A stretch of DNA of 64,000 nt from Fibrobacterota bacterium (GTDB taxonomy: Bacteria > Fibrobacterota > Fibrobacteria > UBA11236): assembly GCA_028287465.1 (NCBI GenBank), contig JAQBPO010000042.1, positions 62,001 to 126,000 of the forward strand, written 5' to 3'. Shown piece by piece: positions 1-7,827 of this stretch (position 1 is the first letter of the stretch; each line of letters opens with the position of its first letter). The notes beneath the pieces are model-generated. The model was not told where the DNA came from. It worked only from the letters and a program-made list of their open reading frames with translations, and did no database searches. Both the position numbers and the translations under genes were made by a program.

Positions 1-159
1 ACGCCTCGCCGGAAAATACCCTGATGGCCTTATCGGAGCGTTTGGACCGAAGTGGGTACGTTTTCGGCATATTTCATGCGAAAATCGGCATCACCTCAGG
101 GTGTTTTCATTTGTAAACGGGAATGGGGGAAAGGGAAGGACGGCGCCAGGGCGGCCGCC

Positions 160-1686
160 TTATTGGACGCCCTCTTTTTCGATCCTCAGGTTCTCGAGGA
201 ATACGGTTCCACCGGCGGCTCCCTCAGGCTTGGTGATGCTGAAAGGGAGGCGGTTGAACTCGAGCTTCTGGGAGCTCGTCCAGATCAGCAGGGGAACCAC
301 GATGTTCTGCCATCCGGTCTTGGCCGGATCGTACCCCACGTCGACAAGCCGGATTTCCACCGCGTCCGCAAGATGCTTGGACTCCAGCTTGATGCGGAGA
401 TCCGGGGCCTGGGACTGGATGGAGAACTTCAATGCCGATCCGATCCACGAACTCAGGTCGATGGTGTCCTGCGCCCCGGCATTGTCCAGGAACAACAGGA
501 AGGCGATGCCCCAGGAGGTCGTAAAGGTCAGCTTACGGCATTTGGGCTCGGCATTGCAGGTGGTGACTTCTTCGCTTTTCCCCGGCAGGATGCCCTTGGC
601 GCCCGGGTCCGGGACCGCGCCCACGTCCCCGCCGTTGAAATACCAGGTCAGGTTCATCGGCGGCTTGGTGGCGTCGATGGCGGGGCTCAGCTTGCCCTTG
701 GTCTTGTAGCCCAGGATCAGGACCGTATCCTGATCCGGAACGGAGCAGGTGAACAGGTCCTTGCAGTTGGGATCCTTGCAATCGATCAACCCATCCGCGT
801 CGTTGTCCAGCCCGTCCTTGCAGAGCAAGGTGGTGTTTTCGGCCGGCTGGCAGATCGTGAAATTCTCGCAATCCGAATCCTTGCAATCCGTGATCCCGTC
901 GCCATCGTTGTCCTTGCCGTCCTTGCAAAGGGCGGGGGTGTTCTCCACCGGAGGCTGGCAGGCGCTGAACCCGGCGCAATCGGCGTCCGCGCAGTCGATC
1001 TTCCCGTTCCCGTTATTGTCCGCCTTGTCCGTGCAGAGGGCCAAGGTGTTCTCCACCGGCGCGTCGGACGAGCATAGCTTCAGGGTCTGGCATTGGGGGT
1101 CCGCGCAATCGATCTTGCCGTCCGCGTTGTTGTCCGCCTTGTCCGAGCAGAGTATGACGGTGTTCTCCGCCAAGGCGTCCGGGTTGCACAGCTTCAGGGC
1201 CTGGCATTGGGCATCGGCGCAATCGATCTGGCCGTTGGCGTTGTTGTCGATCTTGTCCGAGCAGAGCGCATTGGTGTTCTCGACGAGGATGGGAGGCTGG
1301 CATTTCTGGAAGGACTTGCAGCGCGCGTCGTCGCAGTCCGTCTGGCCGTTGGTATCATTGTCCTTGCCGTCGCTGCAGCGGACCAGGGTGTTCTCGGCGG
1401 TTTCCGAATTGTTGACGGCCTGGCAGGCCTGGAAGATGGAGCAGGCGGGGTCGTCGCAATCAACGAGCCCGTTGGCGTCGTTGTCTATCTTGTCCGCGCA
1501 TTCGCCGATCGTGTTCTCGGTCGGGGTGGGGGAGAAGGCCTCCACCTTGCGCAGCTTGTAGCTGTCCGTGTAATCGGAAATGCAGCTTAGGAGGACGATG
1601 CCCGCCAGCATGGCCAACCCCCTGGTCAGCAACGTGGCGGTCGGAACTCCCGGCGCTTCCGGGAACGGTTTGCCTTGCTTGCTCAT
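160..1686 (-). CDS. Lipoprotein with seven DNDxDG cysteine repeats
   Basis: This 508-residue protein has a lipobox (LLSC, Cys35), so it is probably a lipid-anchored envelope protein. Residues 57 to about 300 are seven tandem units of about 35 residues. Each starts with ENT, then a Cys, then a D-K/G-x-D-N-D/N-x-x-G core, a DC pair and a final Cys. The acidic DNDxDG core resembles calcium-binding loops of thrombospondin-3 or dockerin type; the four regular cysteines suggest disulfides. Residues 302-508 form a separate beta-rich module that could bind glycan, but I cannot name its family. It is the last gene of the five-gene operon and starts 1 nt after the stop of the upstream gene. Function unknown; a surface or periplasmic partner of the upstream channel is inferred from position only. 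Confidence 0.9.
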   Translation of the reverse strand: MSKQGKPFPEAPGVPTATLLTRGLAMLAGIVLLSCISDYTDSYKLRKVEAFSPTPTENTIGECADKIDNDANGLVDCDDPACSIFQACQAVNNSETAENTLVRCSDGKDNDTNGQTDCDDARCKSFQKCQPPILVENTNALCSDKIDNNANGQIDCADAQCQALKLCNPDALAENTVILCSDKADNNADGKIDCADPQCQTLKLCSSDAPVENTLALCTDKADNNGNGKIDCADADCAGFSACQPPVENTPALCKDGKDNDGDGITDCKDSDCENFTICQPAENTTLLCKDGLDNDADGLIDCKDPNCKDLFTCSVPDQDTVLILGYKTKGKLSPAIDATKPPMNLTWYFNGGDVGAVPDPGAKGILPGKSEEVTTCNAEPKCRKLTFTTSWGIAFLLFLDNAGAQDTIDLSSWIGSALKFSIQSQAPDLRIKLESKHLADAVEIRLVDVGYDPAKTGWQNIVVPLLIWTSSQKLEFNRLPFSITKPEGAAGGTVFLENLRIEKEGVQ

Positions 1687-1687
1687 A

Positions 1688-3817
1688 TCAGTCCTCGCGG
1701 CCGAAGCTCATGGAAAAGTCCAGCAATACCTTGGGCTTGGGCAGGTCCCGGCCGAATCCGACCTTCAGGGACGCGCTGTAGCCGACCCACTTGAAGGCGC
1801 CTTCGTGGCTCAGGGCCGCGCCCACGCGCTGCTCGAACCCGCGGTCGCTGTGGAACCGGTTCTCCAGCCAGTAGGCCGGCCCGATGCCCACGGCATGGCC
1901 CAGGTTGAGCCCCAAGAGCAGTTCCACCAGGAGCACTTCGTTGTCCCCGTTCCCGTAGGCGTCCATCAGGCGGTCGGCGTCCTCGCTGCAGCCCAGGAAC
2001 CCGGCCATCAGGCTGTCGGCCTGATCGGTCCGCGACCGCAGATCCTTCAGGCAGGTTTCCAGTTTCTTGTCCCCCAGCTGGTTCTTCTTGAAGTCCTGGG
2101 GATTGAAGAGCAGGATGCCTTGGCGGGCATGGTATTGCGCCAGGTAGGTGAAGAAAAAGGGATTGTCCCTCAAGCGATTGTGGCGCCCGTCCAGGCGCAG
2201 CATGAATCCGCCGGAAGTGACTCCCGAGCCGCCGGCGAAATTGAAACCCATGTCCAGGTACATCCTGTTGTCCGATCCGGCCAGGGAGGCGGGCAGGGGT
2301 TCGAACCCGGCGAAGAAGAACGGCAGGGAGGCTTTGTCGACCTCGGTGAACAAGGCCCCCAGGCGCGCGCGGCCCAGGCGGTAGAAGACATCGGCATGGG
2401 CGCCGCCGTCCACCTGGCGGATGCGGAAGTCCAGGTTCTGGGCCAGGGCCTCGTGGGAGAGCACCTGATAGGAGACCATCTGCCGGGCCTGGTTGCCCAA
2501 TTCGTCCTCGGCGGAGATTTCCACCACGTGGCTGCCGGGGCTGAGGGTGGCGAGGGGGATGCGGCCCCCGGCCAGTTCCACCGCGCCGTTTTCCGAGCGC
2601 GCCAGGTAACGGATATCCCTGCCTGGCCCGAGCGCCACCGGCGTGTAATAGGAGGACTGTCCCTGCAGCAGTTCATTGCTGTTCAAGGCGCTCTCGAACC
2701 TGAGGGCCGAAGGGGCCGCCAGGTTGAAGGTCCTTTTGTCCGCCGCGCCCAAGGGATCCACGGCTTCCAGTCCGAAGGTCAGTTGGCTGACCTGGGAAGC
2801 GTCCTTGACCCGCATGCTGAAGGTGCGGGTGGCGGCGTCGAAATTCATCCCGTCCGGCATGGCGAACGGCTTCAATTTCAATTCCGAAACCAGGTGATCG
2901 GGGTCGGAGATATAAGGCTGGAACTGCCAGAGGCCGTCCGGACCGGTCTCCCGCGCCGGCTCGCCGCCGATCTTGGGCTTGCCGTTGCGGGTTACGATGA
3001 GATCGAAAACCAGTTCGTCGGAATGCTTCGCGGCGTTCTGGGCCCTGGCCTTGACCTTCCAGGCGCCCGCCTTTTCCGGCTTCCCCGTGATGGAATGGGT
3101 GCGGTCGTCCCAATGAAGACCCTGCGGGAGGCGGGAGTCGATGGAGTAGTCCAGGTCGGTCGAAGGCGCGGCGCGGTCCACGGCCCACAGGGTCCAGGAG
3201 AAAGGCTGATCCTCGAAGGCCCGCCGCGGCGGCTCGGAGATGATGGACGGCTGGGTGTTCGGTATTTCCGGCTTCTTCCCGCCGGGCTTCCCGACGAAGC
3301 GCAGCATGCCGAGCAATTCGTTCGGCGCCATCACCGTCATCTTGTTGCCTTCGAAGCGGAATCCGATTTCCGCCTTGTCCGGCACGCGTCCGAAGTATTC
3401 CTCGAGGATGGTTATGAATTCCGCGCCCAGGGTATAGGCGATCTTCTCGCGGCCCTCGGCCAGATCGGCGCGGGACTTCCACACCTCGCCGCTCGATTGG
3501 GCCGAAAGCTCGACCACCGCCGCATTGCGGATCTTGTCGAGCACGCCGGCGGACTTCATGGTCTGCCAGACCTCCTCGTCGATCAGGATCACCTTGTTCT
3601 TGAAACGGATGATGTCCCCGATGGAGACGCCGCGGCGCAGATCCCCGATCAGGAATACGGGCCGTCCCTGGGCGTTGAACCGGGCGGTGAAGTCCGCTTC
3701 CACCTGCTTGTCAGGGATGGAGGCCACCCCGTAATGGTTGAGCGATTCTTCGGCATGCGCCGCCATCGCCAGCCCCAGGAACAGGAGGCAGGAAGCGGTC
3801 CGGAGGAGGTTGCGCAT
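1688..3817 (-). CDS. Exported protein with Ig-like (He_PIG) domains and barrel-like C-terminus
   Basis: The 709-residue product starts with a clear signal peptide ending AMAAHA, so it is exported. The first 190 residues are a mixed alpha/beta region with no family I recognise. Around residues 200-290 there is a putative Ig domain with the LPQGLHWD..ITGKPEKAG pattern typical of He_PIG/cadherin-like folds, followed by two more beta-sandwich-like stretches. The last 230 residues alternate hydrophobic and polar positions and end in KVLLDFSMSF, which looks like an outer-membrane barrel or barrel-associated domain. The start codon overlaps the stop of the upstream ExbD-like gene by one base, showing translational coupling. 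Role unknown; it could be the envelope load of the channel encoded upstream. Confidence 0.88.
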   Translation of the reverse strand: MRNLLRTASCLLFLGLAMAAHAEESLNHYGVASIPDKQVEADFTARFNAQGRPVFLIGDLRRGVSIGDIIRFKNKVILIDEEVWQTMKSAGVLDKIRNAAVVELSAQSSGEVWKSRADLAEGREKIAYTLGAEFITILEEYFGRVPDKAEIGFRFEGNKMTVMAPNELLGMLRFVGKPGGKKPEIPNTQPSIISEPPRRAFEDQPFSWTLWAVDRAAPSTDLDYSIDSRLPQGLHWDDRTHSITGKPEKAGAWKVKARAQNAAKHSDELVFDLIVTRNGKPKIGGEPARETGPDGLWQFQPYISDPDHLVSELKLKPFAMPDGMNFDAATRTFSMRVKDASQVSQLTFGLEAVDPLGAADKRTFNLAAPSALRFESALNSNELLQGQSSYYTPVALGPGRDIRYLARSENGAVELAGGRIPLATLSPGSHVVEISAEDELGNQARQMVSYQVLSHEALAQNLDFRIRQVDGGAHADVFYRLGRARLGALFTEVDKASLPFFFAGFEPLPASLAGSDNRMYLDMGFNFAGGSGVTSGGFMLRLDGRHNRLRDNPFFFTYLAQYHARQGILLFNPQDFKKNQLGDKKLETCLKDLRSRTDQADSLMAGFLGCSEDADRLMDAYGNGDNEVLLVELLLGLNLGHAVGIGPAYWLENRFHSDRGFEQRVGAALSHEGAFKWVGYSASLKVGFGRDLPKPKVLLDFSMSFGRED

Positions 3818-4359
3818 CAGTTAGGCAATCCCCGTTTGTTGATCCATTCCTGGTATTGCCGGTTCAGGCTCTCGGCCTCGGGAGTCTGGTTGTAATCGAT
3901 CTGGTTGTCCAGGCGGAACCATTTCTTCTCCTGGGGGCTCCACTTCATGCGGCCGTGGCTGTAGCTGGGCACGTTGCTGAACTTCTGGATGTACATGGAG
4001 TAGTAGGTCTGCTTCTGGACGTCATGCCGCACCACCATCAGGTTCTGGTTGGCATCGGCGGCCTCCAGGATCCGCGCGCCTCCGCCCAATTCCGTGAGGA
4101 TGACGGAGTTGCCGTTCAGATCGAAGGCGTCCTCGTACTGCCGGGCGTCCTTGTCCTCGCGCTTGTTCCCCACCACGTAGGCGTAGGCCTTTTCCCAGAT
4201 GGTGCCTTTTTCGGCCCGCTCCAGGCGCGCCTTGTCCAGGCTCATCATGGGCACCAGGAGAACCATGCGCAGGACCAGGATCACCACCATCACGGTCAGG
4301 GCGTCCTCGACCGCGAGCGCGGGCCCCAGATCTTCGGCTTCGGATTGATGCACTATCAT
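3817..4359 (-). CDS. ExbD/TolR/MotB-like single-helix protein
   Basis: The 180-residue protein has one transmembrane helix (about residues 20-39) close to the N-terminus and a periplasmic remainder. Asp19 sits at the cytoplasmic start of that helix in VEDALTVMVVILVL, matching the position of the proton-carrying aspartate of ExbD and TolR. Arg31 inside the helix is unusual. The C-terminal 140 residues do not look like the OmpA/MotB peptidoglycan-binding fold or the standard ExbD domain, so the family assignment rests on topology, the aspartate and the MotA/ExbB-like neighbour. Its start overlaps the stop of the channel gene by one base and its stop overlaps the next start, as expected for subunits made in step. 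Confidence 0.8.
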   Translation of the reverse strand: MIVHQSEAEDLGPALAVEDALTVMVVILVLRMVLLVPMMSLDKARLERAEKGTIWEKAYAYVVGNKREDKDARQYEDAFDLNGNSVILTELGGGARILEAADANQNLMVVRHDVQKQTYYSMYIQKFSNVPSYSHGRMKWSPQEKKWFRLDNQIDYNQTPEAESLNRQYQEWINKRGLPN

Positions 4360-5624
4360 CAGTTGATTTCCGGCTTGAGGTGCCTGGGAACGCTGATCTG
4401 GGACTGGACCTCCAGGAAGGACCGGTACTGCCGTTCGTAGTTGAGCAGCTCATCCATGCGTTTGGCGAAGGCCAGCTGCAGGGGAGGGATGTCCCCCATC
4501 TTCTGGGCGATATGCTGGACGAAGCCGCCCAGCATATCGACGTTCTTGTTGACGCCCAACTGGGTCTCCTGGATGCGGAGCTCGGTGTCCTTGAGGGCCT
4601 TGAGGAACATGGACTCGGAGTCCTTGTGCAGGCGCATCCAGTTCTCCTGGGAGCCCTGGTAGAGCGCGGTGATATGCTTCTGCGAACTCTCCTTCAGTTC
4701 CAGCAGGCGCCCTTGGAACTCCCGCTCCAGGTCGAGCATCTTCTGCTGGAAGGCCTGCTGCTGCATCAGGGACTTGCCCAGATCGTCCTTGCCGCCCACC
4801 TGCTCGCGGATCCAGGGCTGCAGGTCGGTGATGCTCCATTCGTCGACGAAGCCGTTCACCATCTCGAAGGTGCCGCAGATGCGCTTGAGGACCTGGATGG
4901 TGAGGAGCTCGATGAGGATGGAAAGGGCGGTGGCGATCAGGGTCGCGAGGATGGCGTATTGATCCCCGTCGATGGCGCCGGCGATGTGCTCCACGAAGCT
5001 GGAACCCTTTTCCGCGTTCTTCGGATCCAAGGTGAGGATGGCCTCGCGCATGGGGGGGAAGGTCATGATCAGGCCGATCAGGGTCCCGAGGAATCCCAGC
5101 TTGAGCAGGATGCGGTTGACCGAAGCGTGCACGCCGACTTTCTTGTCCACGCTCTTCATCCGCCGCATGGTCGCGTGATCCATCATGGCCGCCAACGGGA
5201 CCGTATCGCCCTTCATGCCGAACATGAGGGAGCGGTTGATCAAATCGTACAGGTGGCCGGTAAGGTTCAGGGATTGCAGCCGGGTCTGCAACTCCGCCAG
5301 GGATATCCCCCGGGCCTGCAGCAGGACGCCCAGGGTAAGCTTCACCTTCTTCAGGCCGTGGGAAAGGACCCGCAGCTGGATGAGCGCGGAAACCTGGCCG
5401 TAGGCGAAGATGGCGAACATGATGAGCAGGAAGGGATCGTTGTACCAGGAGGGGATCCGGGGCGCATGGGCCGTGGCGGCATGGCCGGGGGCGCCTATCT
5501 GGAGGCAGACGACGGCCGCCGCGAGGACGGGCAAGGGCATCAGCTTGGCCCATCCGATCAAGGTTCCCGTCTTATCGGCGGTCAGCTTGGCGTTTTCCAA
5601 TGGCGAATGGCTCTTCATGCTCAT
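4359..5624 (-). CDS. MotA/TolQ/ExbB-family proton channel with long coiled-coil tail
   Basis: This 421-residue inner-membrane protein shows the family signature in GFLGTLIGLIMTF (residues 177-189) and ILATLIATALSILIELL (225-241), the two long helices that line the ion path. Two more hydrophobic stretches lie at about 27-45 and 64-84, giving four helices. Residues 270-421 are charged and heptad-like, a cytoplasmic coiled-coil tail longer than in TolQ or ExbB and reminiscent of ZorA-type channels. I placed the start at 5624: AAGGA lies 6 nt upstream and the ATGA overlaps the stop of the barrel gene. A second ATG at 5618 is possible. With the 180-residue partner it should form a proton- or sodium-driven stator; what it drives is not known. 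Confidence 0.9.
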   Translation of the reverse strand: MSMKSHSPLENAKLTADKTGTLIGWAKLMPLPVLAAAVVCLQIGAPGHAATAHAPRIPSWYNDPFLLIMFAIFAYGQVSALIQLRVLSHGLKKVKLTLGVLLQARGISLAELQTRLQSLNLTGHLYDLINRSLMFGMKGDTVPLAAMMDHATMRRMKSVDKKVGVHASVNRILLKLGFLGTLIGLIMTFPPMREAILTLDPKNAEKGSSFVEHIAGAIDGDQYAILATLIATALSILIELLTIQVLKRICGTFEMVNGFVDEWSITDLQPWIREQVGGKDDLGKSLMQQQAFQQKMLDLEREFQGRLLELKESSQKHITALYQGSQENWMRLHKDSESMFLKALKDTELRIQETQLGVNKNVDMLGGFVQHIAQKMGDIPPLQLAFAKRMDELLNYERQYRSFLEVQSQISVPRHLKPEIN

Positions 5625-6754
5625 CTCCCTTCCTTGGACCGCAGTCCGAAAATCAATTCGCCGCTCCAGGCGACGCGGAACTGGCTCCTGTCGGAACCGA
5701 AATACGAGATCCGCCCCAGCCCCAGGCTGAGGGGGATTCCCTGTTCCCCGAGGCTGATCGAGGTAAGCGCCACCGGAGCGAACCGGTACCATCCGCCCGG
5801 GATGAATCCTTCCGGCGTCACCACCATCCCCATGCCCCAGGTTCCCAGGAATCCGGGCAGGTCGTCGAACGCGGCGTAATGGATGGGGGCCTTGTAGATG
5901 TCCGGAGCGACCGTCACCGTGTAACGGAAGGCTCCCATGCGGGTTTCCACGCTATGCGCCAGGGAGGGGGGAGCGGCGTTCTCGAAAATCTTCACGACCT
6001 TGGTGGGCGAGGTGCCGGCGTTCCGGCCGAAATATTTCCCCCGGAGATCCGATTCCGTCCAGAAAAATTCCGGCAGGGGCAAGGGCGCCCATTGCAGGTG
6101 GTAGCGCACGAAATCGGCCCCGATGCGCGCCCCGCCTCCGAAACGGCCGGCCTTGGCCGCATAAGGCACCGAATCCGACAGCTCCCCCTTGAAAGAAACA
6201 TAGGACGCCTCGGCGCCGACGTAGATGAAACCGAACTTCTTCACCAAGGCCGCTTCCGTCCTGCCCCTGCGGACCAGCACGCCGCTATAGGAATAGTCCA
6301 TGGCATATCCCAAGGTCAGGCTCTCGTCCCAATGCCCCAGGCGATCCCAGAGGCCTTCCTTATCCTGGGTGCTCAACCATGAGGACCCCGATCCTTGCGC
6401 GGAACCGCCTTCCCCCTGGGAGGCGGACGGACCCGCGTTCCCCGAGGCCAGTTGCGAGCGGATCTCCGGGAAATCGGCCAACAGCGCATCCGCCTGGGAT
6501 CGTTCGAAGCGGCCGGCTTCGGTCCCATCCAGGAATACGATCAGGGAAGGCGTCGCCCCGCGTTGTTTCCAGACCGTCACCCGACCGGAGGCGAGCCTGG
6601 AGGTTTCAAGGCCCAGCTTTTTGGAAACGAGGTCCAGGAATTGCCGGTCTGTGACCGGCACGCCCATCTCCTGTGCGGTCGCGGGTGCGGCCATCAAGGT
6701 GATACCCATTGCCAGCGCGCAATAAAATGCGAGCACGATGCGTTTTCTACGCAA
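5621..6754 (-). CDS. Exported outer-membrane-barrel-like protein, first gene of the channel operon
   Basis: The 377-residue product opens with a basic stretch and a signal peptide ending PATAQ. Residues 30-110 form a small globular domain; a Gly/Ser-rich linker follows, and from about 135 onward the sequence shows repeated amphipathic beta-strands rich in aromatic residues, as in an outer-membrane barrel. I chose a TTG start at 6754, with GGAGAGG 7 nt upstream, because an in-frame extension to 6901 would run through the predicted promoter. The last base triplet overlaps the start of the channel gene. As first gene of an operon with an ExbB/ExbD-like pair, it may be the outer-membrane end of that machine. 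No named family recognised. Confidence 0.8.
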   Translation of the reverse strand: MRRKRIVLAFYCALAMGITLMAAPATAQEMGVPVTDRQFLDLVSKKLGLETSRLASGRVTVWKQRGATPSLIVFLDGTEAGRFERSQADALLADFPEIRSQLASGNAGPSASQGEGGSAQGSGSSWLSTQDKEGLWDRLGHWDESLTLGYAMDYSYSGVLVRRGRTEAALVKKFGFIYVGAEASYVSFKGELSDSVPYAAKAGRFGGGARIGADFVRYHLQWAPLPLPEFFWTESDLRGKYFGRNAGTSPTKVVKIFENAAPPSLAHSVETRMGAFRYTVTVAPDIYKAPIHYAAFDDLPGFLGTWGMGMVVTPEGFIPGGWYRFAPVALTSISLGEQGIPLSLGLGRISYFGSDRSQFRVAWSGELIFGLRSKEGR

Positions 6755-6834
6755 GGTCCACCCTCTCCCGAAATGGAATTTCCAACAAAGCGATTTTACG
6801 GATCCACCCAGACCCGAGGAAAATCTTTGGACAG

Positions 6835-6899
6835 AATATTGCCCCGAACGGGATTGCCTGCCGGGCGGATGGTTTCCTGGGCGGGGCGGTTTTGGCCCC
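6835..6899 (-). promoter_or_regulatory. Box-type promoter of the channel operon
   Basis: On the minus strand the box GGGGCCAAAACCGCCC (6899-6884) is followed after 42 nt by CAATAT (6841-6836), or after 43 nt by AATATT, as the -10 element. This places transcription start near 6828 and a leader of about 74 nt before the TTG start at 6754. The same box-to--10 arrangement recurs at seven other promoters here. Inferred from sequence only. Confidence 0.5.
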
Positions 6900-7028
6900 A
6901 AGGTTCCGTTACCGAGGGATACCGGCGAAGAGCGTCAATTATCGGGGAAACGGGCGCCTAGGCCGGGAAATACTCCGTGTTACTTCGAAGTCTGGGAAAC
7001 CGCATCCGGACGTCGCCGTCCGCCGCGG

Positions 7029-7661
7029 TCAGACCGGAAGTAACGTGCCGGTTACGGTCTCGTTTTCCGGGGAGGCCAGCCAGGTGATGGCGCGGGCGAT
7101 GGACGCGGCAGGGGTCCAGCGCGAATGGTCGGCGTCGGGCATGGCCGCGCGGTTGGCCGGCGTATCGATGGTATCCGGCAGCACCGCGTTCACCAGGATG
7201 CGATCGGACCGGATCTCCGCCGCAAGGGCCAGGGTCATCCCGGCCAAAGCGGACTTGGCGGTTACGTAGGCGATCTTGCCTCCGGGATGCTCAACCGCGG
7301 CGCGCGCGGCCACGTTGACGATGCGGCCTCCCTGACCGGTGGCGCGGATGCGGCGCACCGCCTCCCGGCAGGCCAGGAATGCGGTCACGGTATTGATGCG
7401 CCATTGGGCCTCGAACTCTTCCAGGGTGGTATCCGCTATGGCCGCCATGGAAAATCCCCCGGCCACGTGCACGGACGCCCATAGGGGCGGGAGGGTAGCG
7501 TAGTAACGCGCGACCGCCTTTTCGTCCCCGAGGTCCACTTCCTGCCGGGTGGGACCATGGCAGATGGCGCCGGCGGCTATAAGCCCTTCCACCACGGCCG
7601 GACCCAGGCCCCCGCCCGCGCCGGTAATCACGATATGGCGTCCTGCAAGCGATTGGCTCAT
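7029..7661 (-). CDS. Short-chain dehydrogenase/reductase lacking the catalytic serine
   Basis: The 210-residue enzyme has the SDR dinucleotide motif TGAGGGLG (13-20), the conserved Asn91 and the YxxxK pair Tyr133/Lys137, so it should bind NAD(P)H in the cytoplasm. The serine expected 13 residues before the tyrosine is Ala120, and the usual NNAG motif reads VAGGF (67-71). Both features are known from dihydropteridine reductases, which makes a pteridine-type substrate possible; other SDRs with such changes exist. It is short for the family (usually 240-260). AGGGGGG lies just ahead of the ATG. It stands alone between unrelated genes. Substrate unknown. Confidence 0.88.
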   Translation of the reverse strand: MSQSLAGRHIVITGAGGGLGPAVVEGLIAAGAICHGPTRQEVDLGDEKAVARYYATLPPLWASVHVAGGFSMAAIADTTLEEFEAQWRINTVTAFLACREAVRRIRATGQGGRIVNVAARAAVEHPGGKIAYVTAKSALAGMTLALAAEIRSDRILVNAVLPDTIDTPANRAAMPDADHSRWTPAASIARAITWLASPENETVTGTLLPV

Positions 7662-7827
7662 GGGATCCCCCCTGGTTTTGCCCTCCCTCGCCGGGAGGCG
7701 CGGGCCTGGGGAAAATAACTATTCGCGCCCCCCGCGCCGCTTTTTTCCGTATTTCCCGGGGGGAGCGGCAAGGTGGGATGGGCCCCCCGGGCGGACTATG
7801 CCGCCGCGGTCCAAGCGGGAACGATCC

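Noticed and set aside
52-1077. Long plus-strand open frames opposite the repeat lipoprotein (and similar ones opposite most minus-strand genes)
   Set aside because: They are antisense shadows caused by high GC content at third codon positions; the products lack signal peptides, domains and ribosome sites, while the opposite strand encodes recognisable proteins.
2290-2320. GGTTCGAACCC, similar to a tRNA T-arm
   Set aside because: It lies inside a well-supported coding region and no acceptor or anticodon stem surrounds it.
4359-5624. Channel gene as ZorA of an anti-phage Zorya system
   Set aside because: The long coiled-coil tail is similar in style, but no ZorB with an OmpA-type domain and no ZorC, ZorD or ZorE gene is next to it; the neighbours are envelope proteins.
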